The position numbers and the translations under genes are program-made. The notes beneath the pieces are model-generated. The model had not been told where the DNA came from, ran no database searches, and saw nothing but the letters and a program-made list of their open reading frames with translations. Shown in pieces: positions 1 through 5,504 of a DNA stretch of 7,703 bases; position 1 is the first letter of the stretch; each line of letters opens with the position of its first letter. This DNA comes from Prevotellaceae bacterium UBA1746. GTDB taxonomy: Bacteria > Bacteroidota > Bacteroidia > Bacteroidales > Bacteroidaceae. The stretch lies in contig DCHS01000019.1 in NCBI GenBank assembly GCA_002314875.1, forward strand, positions 5,396 through 13,098, in the 5' to 3' direction.

Positions 1-497
1 CCGAAAATCACGGAGATTTGGGGAACCACGCCTGAAGCCAGGATGTTGCGCTCGAAAATCTCAGCGTAACCGGCCAGTGCGCAGGCACCTTCCTGAATAC
101 GGGCACCACCAGAGTCGTTCAGTCCGATGATGGGAGCACCGAGTTTCATGGCCATATCCATGACCTTGCAGATCTTCTGGGCCATGGTCTCTGACAGAGA
201 ACCGCCGATAACGGTAGCATCCTGTGCAAAGACGAAGACCAGACGGCCGTCGATGGTACCTGAACCAACGGCAACACCGTCGCCCAGGAACACCTTCTTA
301 TTCATACCGAAGTCATTGCAACGATGGGTGAGGAACATATCGACCTCTTCAAATGAACCCTCATCAAGGAGCATGTTGATGCGCTCGCGGGCGGTGAAAC
401 TGCCCTTTGCGTGATGCTTCTCAATGGCTGCTGCGCCGCCGCCGGCCATTGCCTCGGCGCGCTTGTCTACGAGCTTCTGAAGCTTGCTGTTTTCCAT
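1..497 (-). CDS. mmdA: Methylmalonyl-CoA decarboxylase / propionyl-CoA carboxylase carboxyltransferase subunit (5' part, runs off window)
   Basis: The N-terminal 165 codons are present; the gene continues beyond the left edge, so the C-terminal half is missing only because of the window. The protein is the biotin-dependent carboxyltransferase of the crotonase-like fold, which moves the carboxyl group between methylmalonyl-CoA and biotin. In anaerobic Bacteroidales this is usually the alpha subunit of the sodium-pumping methylmalonyl-CoA decarboxylase. Visible family signatures are AKGSFTARERINMLLDEGSF near residues 30-49, the FAQDATVIGGSLSE block near 90-103, and the acyl-CoA-binding glycine motif NDSGGARIQEG near 127-137, followed by AGYAEIFERNILASG. 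The start is the ATG at 497, 13 bases after the epimerase stop on the same strand, which indicates co-transcription. The sequence seen cannot separate decarboxylase from propionyl-CoA carboxylase beta chain; the downstream genes (biotin carrier, membrane beta subunit) would decide it. The family assignment is secure. Confidence 0.93.
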   Translation of the reverse strand, partial: MENSKLQKLVDKRAEAMAGGGAAAIEKHHAKGSFTARERINMLLDEGSFEEVDMFLTHRCNDFGMNKKVFLGDGVAVGSGTIDGRLVFVFAQDATVIGGSLSETMAQKICKVMDMAMKLGAPIIGLNDSGGARIQEGACALAGYAEIFERNILASGVVPQISVIF

Positions 498-510
498 TGT
501 CTGTCTCTAA

Positions 511-924
511 TTATTTGGGTTGTTCGCAAAGTTCGGTCAGTACACCACAAGTGTTCTTGGGGTGGAGAAATCCGATCATAAGGTTCTCAGCACCTTTACG
601 GGGCTGTGCATCAATCAGCTTGATGCCGAAAGCCTCAGCTTCCTTCAAAGCCTCAGCAGCATTTTCAACATTGAATGCGACATGATGGATACCACCCTTG
701 CCACCGTTCTTTTCGATGAACTTGGCGATGGTCGATTCCGGGCAGGTCGGCTCAAGGAGCTCAATCTTGGTCTGTCCAACCTTGAAGAAAGCGGTCTTCA
801 CCTTCTGGTCGGCAACTTCTTCGATGGAGTAGCACTTGCTACCGGTTAAAAACTCGAAAAACGGCATCGTCTCCTCAAGTGAGGTAACGGCAATACCCAG
901 ATGTTCAATGTGAGTAGGTTTCAT
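511..924 (-). CDS. mce: Methylmalonyl-CoA epimerase
   Basis: This 137-residue protein has the usual length for methylmalonyl-CoA epimerase, a vicinal-oxygen-chelate (glyoxalase-like) metalloenzyme that interconverts (R)- and (S)-methylmalonyl-CoA in the cytoplasm. It has two beta-alpha-beta-beta-beta repeats: the first begins with HIEHLGIAV (His8) and ends with KIELLEP (Glu55 in the central position); the second begins with GIHHVAFNV (His80/His81) and ends with GVLTELCE (Glu131). From the family, His8, His81 and Glu131 are the expected metal ligands. The conserved HPKNTCGVL segment precedes the last ligand. The start ATG at 924 places the first metal ligand at the family-typical position, and no Shine-Dalgarno is evident upstream. 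It lies 38 bases after the RbsD-like gene and 13 bases before the carboxyltransferase gene, all on one strand, consistent with an operon for propionate formation. Confidence 0.95.
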   Translation of the reverse strand: MKPTHIEHLGIAVTSLEETMPFFEFLTGSKCYSIEEVADQKVKTAFFKVGQTKIELLEPTCPESTIAKFIEKNGGKGGIHHVAFNVENAAEALKEAEAFGIKLIDAQPRKGAENLMIGFLHPKNTCGVLTELCEQPK

Positions 925-962
925 AATGAATTATGTTTATAAGAGTTAGTTAATAGGATTTC

Positions 963-1439
963 TTATTTGAGAGCGGCCATGCGGCTGCGGAGTTCCGTTT
1001 CTTTCTCAGCGGGCCAATATCCGCATTCCAATTCAATGAAGACTGAAGTGTAGGGAATCAGCGACTCTGTCTTGACCACCACAATATTGAAAAGCTTTGA
1101 AGCGGCATCAAGTTTGGCAAAAACCTGGTCGTGGAGAATCTGCTGAACATTCATGCCTCGGGTGAGTTCCTTGAGCTCCTTTTTCAGGGCATCAGCGCCA
1201 GCCGAAAGGGTATCGTCCATATACTCCAATTCCTTGTCAAGATAAACGGTCGGGCGGACATGCGGGGCGGCTTTCAGCATCTGGAAGACCTTTTCCAACA
1301 CAGGAACAAGCTCCTCTTCACTGTCGAGATAAGTGATGCCTTCTGACGACTGATAGGGATAAGCCTTGTCAACAACCAGTATCCAGTTGCGGTGACCAAG
1401 CAGCGGGAGAACCCTCTTCAATTCCTCTAAATTCTTCAT
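963..1439 (-). CDS. RbsD/FucU-fold protein, first gene of the methylmalonyl-CoA operon
   Basis: A 158-residue protein resembling the RbsD (D-ribose pyranase) / FucU (fucose mutarotase) family, aligned by eye. The early LGH motif (His16) is followed eight residues later by Asp24 in LVVDKAYPYQ, the same spacing as His20 and Asp28 in E. coli RbsD. Near the end, ILHDQVFAKL (His103) and IPYTSVFIEL (Tyr130) match RbsD's THEQFK and SPYANIIL segments, although five more residues separate them here. These are the family's sugar-binding/catalytic positions, so mutarotase-type activity is possible, but the substrate is unknown. It is longer than classical RbsD, with an acidic insert in the middle and a charged helical tail. 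An in-frame upstream ATG at 1466 would add nine residues; the ATG at 1439 is preferred because the added residues lie outside the alignable region. Its position 38 bases upstream of mce suggests co-transcription; a metabolic link is inference only. Confidence 0.72.
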   Translation of the reverse strand: MKNLEELKRVLPLLGHRNWILVVDKAYPYQSSEGITYLDSEEELVPVLEKVFQMLKAAPHVRPTVYLDKELEYMDDTLSAGADALKKELKELTRGMNVQQILHDQVFAKLDAASKLFNIVVVKTESLIPYTSVFIELECGYWPAEKETELRSRMAALK

Positions 1440-1477
1440 ACTAAGATATTTACATAAAACATTCACGCAAGAGTTTC

Positions 1478-1485
1478 CAAATAGA
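1478..1485 (-). promoter_or_regulatory. Weak candidate -7 element for the rbsD-like/mce/mmdA operon
   Basis: Read on the minus strand this is TCTATTTG, a one-mismatch version of the Bacteroidetes TAnnTTTG element, about 40 bases before the chosen start at 1439. No well-spaced -33 TTG is apparent, so the call is tentative. Confidence 0.25.
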
Positions 1486-1537
1486 ACCTCCCACGCGAAT
1501 TTCGACTGCGAAAGTACTGAAATTCCATTGTAATTCC

Positions 1538-1545
1538 TACCTTTG
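1538..1545 (+). promoter_or_regulatory. Bacteroidetes-type -7 element (TACCTTTG) for the coiled-coil gene
   Basis: TACCTTTG matches the TAnnTTTG -7 consensus of the Bacteroidetes primary sigma factor exactly. It is followed by GCAGCATC and an A-rich leader (TTTTTCAAAAAAATC) running to the ATG at 1573, a common arrangement in the group. The expected transcription start is near 1550-1555. The -33 box is not obvious. The TTG inside this element is in frame with the gene but is far more likely part of the promoter than a start codon. Confidence 0.65.
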
Positions 1546-1572
1546 CAGCATCAAAAGTTTTTCAAAAAAATC

Positions 1573-2460
1573 ATGGAAACAAGCAGCAATTCAAACAAGA
1601 CCATATTTACAGTCATCATTGCAGTTCTGGCCATCGCAGCCGCAGCACTGCTCTACACGACCTATCGCCAGAAACAGGCTCTGAATGACCTCACTGAAGC
1701 CTTCGAACTTGACAAAGAGGAGCTCGAAGACGAATACTCACAGCTGGCCCTCCAATACGAAAGCTACGGCATACGCTTGGACAACGACTCGCTTGCCGAA
1801 CTTTTAGACATGGAGCGCAATAAGAACTTGCAGTTAATTGAAGAGATTCAGACGCTGAAGGTCAACAACGCCCGCCGTTTGAAAGAACTTCGCAAGGAGT
1901 TGGAAACCGCCCGCAGCGTAATGCGCACCTACATCGTCCAGATTGATTCGCTCAACACCGCCAACACCCGTCTCAAGGAGGAGAATACCCGCATGGCCCG
2001 CCAGTTCAACGAAGTCAGAAAAACCGCTGAAGACCTGTCAAAACAGAATTCGGAACTGACAGAAAAGGTAATCCTGGCCCAGATGATGGAAGCCCGCGAC
2101 ATTGAGGTTAACACCCTGAACGACAAAGGGCGCAAGGCTCCCAAGCTAAACCGTACAGCCGTCATTGAATTCAAGGCGATTCTCTCGAAGAACATTTCCA
2201 CTCCAGTGGGCGAAAAGAACATCTACATACGGATTCTCAAACCCGACGACACTCCGCTGCTCAAAGCCGATGCCGCCACATTCTCCTTTGAAGGGAGCCA
2301 GATAGAGTGCTCCGCTTTCCGCACCATCGAATACGACGGCGAGGAAACCCCAGTCACAGTCTATTGGCAAGTGGAAGAATTCCTCGATGCAGGTGTCTAC
2401 CGCGTTGATTTCTTCGCCGACGGCTACATGATCGGAAGCCGTCAGTTCACATTGAAATAG
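1573..2460 (+). CDS. Membrane-anchored coiled-coil protein of unknown function
   Basis: A 295-residue protein that I do not recognise as a named family. A short polar N-terminus (METSSNSNK) is followed by one hydrophobic segment at about residues 11-29 (IFTVIIAVLAIAAAALLY), which should act as an uncleaved signal anchor with the rest in the periplasm. Residues about 32-178 are charged and helical with repeated leucine/isoleucine spacing and are predicted by eye to be coiled coil. Residues about 190-295 look like a beta-rich globular domain, ending in YWQVEEFLDAGVYRVDFFADGYMI and a terminal QFTLK strand. Automatic annotation often gives such proteins an SMC-like label because of the coiled coil alone; there is no ATPase motif. 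The ATG at 1573 is chosen over an in-frame TTG at 1543 because the latter lies inside a promoter element. It is transcribed divergently from the propionate operon and has its own promoter. GC content is like the native flanks. Confidence 0.85.
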   Translation: METSSNSNKTIFTVIIAVLAIAAAALLYTTYRQKQALNDLTEAFELDKEELEDEYSQLALQYESYGIRLDNDSLAELLDMERNKNLQLIEEIQTLKVNNARRLKELRKELETARSVMRTYIVQIDSLNTANTRLKEENTRMARQFNEVRKTAEDLSKQNSELTEKVILAQMMEARDIEVNTLNDKGRKAPKLNRTAVIEFKAILSKNISTPVGEKNIYIRILKPDDTPLLKADAATFSFEGSQIECSAFRTIEYDGEETPVTVYWQVEEFLDAGVYRVDFFADGYMIGSRQFTLK

Positions 2461-2490
2461 CCAATTATTCTTCAGTCATCAAAGAAGTCT

Positions 2491-2530
2491 GCCAATGGGC
2501 GTACATTGGCTCTGTATGAATTTATTTTTT
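2491..2530 (+). terminator. Possible terminator hairpin after the coiled-coil gene
   Basis: A perfect 7-bp inverted repeat, GCCAATG (2491-2497) and CATTGGC (2504-2510) with a 6-base loop, lies 30 bases after the stop at 2460. A T-rich run TTTATTTTTT (2521-2530) follows, but ten bases separate stem and run, which is looser than a classical intrinsic terminator. It sits in the only gap between this gene and the convergent restriction-modification genes, as expected for a terminator. Confidence 0.45.
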
Positions 2531-2575
2531 GTTGAAGCCGAGGGCTATCAGATGTTAATCGTTTGATTGTCAATA

Positions 2576-4246
2576 TTAAAGGTTAAAAATGTTTAGCTGT
2601 TTGCATTTTGAAGCAGCTGTTATTTTCTTTTTATCTGTAGCTGATTGCTTAATAGCCGCTATCGCTTGCAAGACACTTACATAATGAGGTAGATCAACAT
2701 GATTAGACGAATATCTGTCTCTGAAGAAATCATCTAACAATCGAATTATCTGGTTGTTAACACTTTCGCAGTATTGCAACTTCTCGGAGGCTCTCCTAGT
2801 AAAGTCTTTTTCTTCTTCTGTGAGAAGTCTCAAATCGACAACATTGCCTTTGTTAAGATCATTTGGTTCGAATTTTACAAGTCCATTGCCATACTGACGT
2901 GAGTTGTCAAGGAATATCTCTTTCGCCAAATCAGTTACAAGATAAGCAAATAGTATGTCCGTGTCAATTTCGCTAATGTTATAAACGCAATGAAATGTTG
3001 TCAGGTTATATACATTTGCCTTATTTCGAACAAAACGCAATCCGTTCCTGTTAAAAACAGACACCCAGATAGGAGACGGCTCTCTGTTTTCAAGTGCATA
3101 CCATGGATTACGGCTTGCGGTGAGATATTTTTCATTTATGCCATTTGCCTCACCCAAATTTATATAACTGCGTACTTGCGCATTATTATCATCCGAGCAT
3201 CCATTAAACAGATAAACAGTTTTGTCTTCATTTGCAATCTCGTCAAAATCATCCTCAGTGAGCACTTGGTTCCGTACGTCCGTGGAATGGCAGATACAAC
3301 GTCGAAAACATTCCTCTGGTAAGTTGTATTCGTCAATTTTTGAAGCTTTGAATGTGAAGTAATTATTTGCACCAGTAGCTATTCCACGAGATACTTTTGC
3401 AAAGGTTGAGAATGGTATCAAGTGATTATACTTTGAAGAATTGGTTTCTTCGTAATACCTTTTCCATTTTACCTCTGGATTTAACTCGCGGTAGTTGTAT
3501 GCAGTATTATCAGCAAAGCAGGTTGATAGGTTTGCAACGTCCTGAATATTTGAGAAAGTCACGCAATCCGTCCTTTTATCCTTGTGACACAACAATATAC
3601 ATGCAGTTGTAAGTGCGTCATCGAAAGCGCATTGAGTGAAATCAACAATAATAATATGTTTTAAAACTCCACTTTGTAACAACGCACGTTTTACCTCTAC
3701 TCCATAGTCCGAATTTAAGAACTCTGAAGGTATTATATATGCCATTCTGCCACCATCTTTCAACTGATATATTGACTTCAGCAGGAACAATGTATAAATG
3801 TTCGTAAAGCCGTTAAGATGAGTCTTTAACTTGTTATTGACAAGAGGAACGAATTTGGCATTATCATAATCATGAAACTTTAGGTATGGAGGATTGCATA
3901 TTATTCCATCGTATTTATCCGACCATGATGAGGTTAGATAATTTTCAAGGTTTATTGTTACGTTTAATCTTGAATTTGCAAAATTACCAGTTGCGTAATT
4001 AAATATACTTTCATCTATGTCATATCCTACCACTCTAATGTCATGGTTTATTTTAAGCATAGACCGACTAAATACACCTAATCCAATAGCTGGTTCAAGT
4101 ATGCTCTGATACCCCTCCTTACCATCAAGAACCCAAGATGCCATAAAATCCGAAATCTGCACAGGCGTGAAAAACTGAGCATATTTCTTTCTATGTTCTA
4201 ATGATGTTTTCTTAACGTACTCTTTTTCTGTCATCATAAACTGCAT
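2576..4246 (-). CDS. Type II restriction-modification system N6-adenine DNA methyltransferase (gamma class)
   Basis: A 556-residue AdoMet-dependent DNA methyltransferase expected to methylate adenine N6 in the target of the neighbouring endonuclease and so protect host DNA. Motifs run in gamma-class order: motif X KKYAQFFTP (residues 20-28), motif I LEPAIGLGVF (50-59), motif II GYDIDES (74-80), catalytic motif IV NPPY (118-121), and a motif VI-like GGRMAYIIPSEFL (165-177). The C-terminal half, from about residue 260, is the presumed target-recognition region. Length and layout suit M subunits of the Eco57I-methylase/AccI type. The start is uncertain: ATGs at 4246, 4237 and 4234 are all in frame. 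The one at 4237 overlaps the endonuclease stop as ATGA, suggesting translational coupling, and the MTEKEYVKK start at 4234 is also plausible. The last residues include QLNIF (550-554), which resembles a sliding-clamp binding motif. The gene is AT-rich relative to the flanks, indicating acquisition by transfer. Confidence 0.92.
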   Translation of the reverse strand: MQFMMTEKEYVKKTSLEHRKKYAQFFTPVQISDFMASWVLDGKEGYQSILEPAIGLGVFSRSMLKINHDIRVVGYDIDESIFNYATGNFANSRLNVTINLENYLTSSWSDKYDGIICNPPYLKFHDYDNAKFVPLVNNKLKTHLNGFTNIYTLFLLKSIYQLKDGGRMAYIIPSEFLNSDYGVEVKRALLQSGVLKHIIIVDFTQCAFDDALTTACILLCHKDKRTDCVTFSNIQDVANLSTCFADNTAYNYRELNPEVKWKRYYEETNSSKYNHLIPFSTFAKVSRGIATGANNYFTFKASKIDEYNLPEECFRRCICHSTDVRNQVLTEDDFDEIANEDKTVYLFNGCSDDNNAQVRSYINLGEANGINEKYLTASRNPWYALENREPSPIWVSVFNRNGLRFVRNKANVYNLTTFHCVYNISEIDTDILFAYLVTDLAKEIFLDNSRQYGNGLVKFEPNDLNKGNVVDLRLLTEEEKDFTRRASEKLQYCESVNNQIIRLLDDFFRDRYSSNHVDLPHYVSVLQAIAAIKQSATDKKKITAASKCKQLNIFNL

Positions 4247-5325
4247 CCGAATAATGAGTCAAACTCTTGCTTGTCAAGAAATGCTTTGCCACCATCAAAT
4301 TTCACATAGAACAGGAGCCTACCTTTATTCAATTCCTTACGCACGCTATGATGGTCAGGTTCAGCAACAGCTTGAGCTAAACATGTCCCATCCTGCGACG
4401 GAATCTTAATTGTAGTTTTGTTTTGATTCTTGGTGTCTTGTTCTATAAAATATTTATCATCCTCCAAACCAGGATTTGATATAAGTTCAAGAATATGCAT
4501 GAAAGAGATACCATATACTTTATCAAAAAAAACTTGGACATAATAATGAGGAACATTATATGTCATAATCCATTTATGCACAACTTTCAGATCCTCAACC
4601 TTTGGAGTAATTGATAGAGAGTTCCTCTTTTGAATTGCTTTTAGGCATTTCTTAATATTAGAAAGCTTTGAAGACAGTTCCTGCAGACGCTGTGAGGAGC
4701 GCCACGACGTAGCACTAAAATCAATTGATCTGACAGACACCTCATTTAATGACTGTAGAAGTTCTATCATCTCAGGTCGTTTCTGCTCTAACAAATCAAT
4801 GTAATCGGACAAAATCTCATCCTTTAATCTTATTGCGGTTTCTGTATTTTCGCGTACAACCCGATTTGCTTCTTCTGTATATTTGTTTATCAGGAAAGCA
4901 CTTGATCGCACCTCTATACCGGCAATAGCTTTTGTTACATACTCTCCAATTTCAGCACTCTTTTTAGAACTGATATCATATCCGAGATTTGCATCGAAAT
5001 CTTTTTTGTTGAACAGTAGAATGTCTGGTCTTTTACCAATCACGTCCAACTCATTTTGGTAGTCATTAAAGAATTGTTCAAATCCAGCATCTCCTGCTAC
5101 CAAATCATCAGATTTACCGTATCTGACTGCCACAATATTCTTTGAATTATCATTAATAGCCCTGAAGATGACATCCTCCGCCCAGTCACCTTGCTGCTTG
5201 TTAGTAATAAACTCCGAAGAAGCTTGTGTTGGCATAGATGCTTCACTTCGCGGCTCTGCAAAGTCAATAAGCCCAGTATGGATATTCTTACAAATATGGT
5301 TGATTATATCTTTATACAATCTCAT
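4234..5325 (-). CDS. Type II restriction endonuclease, probably AccI-like
   Basis: A 363-residue protein directly upstream of, and overlapping, the DNA methyltransferase gene, so it is the expected restriction partner that cuts unmethylated foreign DNA. The likely catalytic core is of the PD-(D/E)xK superfamily: GKRPDILLF (Asp101) followed 37 residues later by GIEVRSSAF (Glu138, Arg140), with Arg where Lys is usual. An N-terminal GDWAEDVIFRAI helix (46-57) could supply a further acidic residue (Glu50). The middle (about 150-235) is helical, and a later conserved-looking segment NVPHYYVQVFFDKVYGISF lies at 257-275. The length and the VPHYYVQVFFD segment remind me of the AccI family (GT^MKAC), but this is from memory and the specificity is not proven. 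The start is the ATG at 5325; no Shine-Dalgarno is seen. It is AT-rich like the methylase gene. No controller gene is present next to it. Confidence 0.82.
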   Translation of the reverse strand: MRLYKDIINHICKNIHTGLIDFAEPRSEASMPTQASSEFITNKQQGDWAEDVIFRAINDNSKNIVAVRYGKSDDLVAGDAGFEQFFNDYQNELDVIGKRPDILLFNKKDFDANLGYDISSKKSAEIGEYVTKAIAGIEVRSSAFLINKYTEEANRVVRENTETAIRLKDEILSDYIDLLEQKRPEMIELLQSLNEVSVRSIDFSATSWRSSQRLQELSSKLSNIKKCLKAIQKRNSLSITPKVEDLKVVHKWIMTYNVPHYYVQVFFDKVYGISFMHILELISNPGLEDDKYFIEQDTKNQNKTTIKIPSQDGTCLAQAVAEPDHHSVRKELNKGRLLFYVKFDGGKAFLDKQEFDSLFGCSL

Positions 5326-5504
5326 GATGATAATTATTAGAACCGTTGATAATTCTACTTATTCCGCTTTTCTTGTTCTACCCGAATATCGCATTTAATA
5401 TGAATTTTGTGCAAATATATAGAAAATTTACAATAAATGACTCTAAGTCGGATAAAAAGACAATGATTTCTTGAAAAAACACCTTTGGCAATACACCGTA
5501 TCGT
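5326..5504. other. AT-rich intergenic region upstream of the endonuclease gene
   Basis: No gene is supported here. The region holds the candidate promoter for the restriction-modification genes and two copies of TGATAATT (5328-5335 and 5347-5354) close to the endonuclease start. It also follows the stop of the large periplasmic-protein gene on the same strand. No convincing intrinsic terminator is visible after that stop, so read-through into the restriction genes is possible. Confidence 0.5.
5412..5419 (-). promoter_or_regulatory. Candidate -7 element for the restriction-modification operon
   Basis: The minus strand reads TATATTTG, an exact TAnnTTTG match, 87 bases upstream of the endonuclease ATG. 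The predicted transcript would begin near 5405 and carry an AT-rich leader of about 80 bases. A TTG lies only 11 bases upstream of the element, too close for the usual -33 spacing, so the upstream half is weak. It is the only exact match I found in the 5326-5504 gap. Confidence 0.5.

Noticed and set aside
520..849. Plus-strand open frame of 109 codons opposite the epimerase gene
   Set aside because: It is the mirror of a well-supported epimerase gene; its translation shows no family features.
1543..1572. TTG start codon extending the coiled-coil protein by ten residues
   Set aside because: The TTG is part of the TACCTTTG promoter element, and the ATG at 1573 gives a normal short polar N-terminus before the membrane anchor.
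2990..3322. Plus-strand open frame opposite the methylase gene
   Set aside because: No family features and no promoter or ribosome-binding signal; the opposite strand is a clear methyltransferase.
5470..5504. Intrinsic terminator after the large periplasmic-protein gene
   Set aside because: The minus strand has a T run (GGTGTTTTTTC), but only a direct GGTGT repeat and no stem of useful length precedes it.
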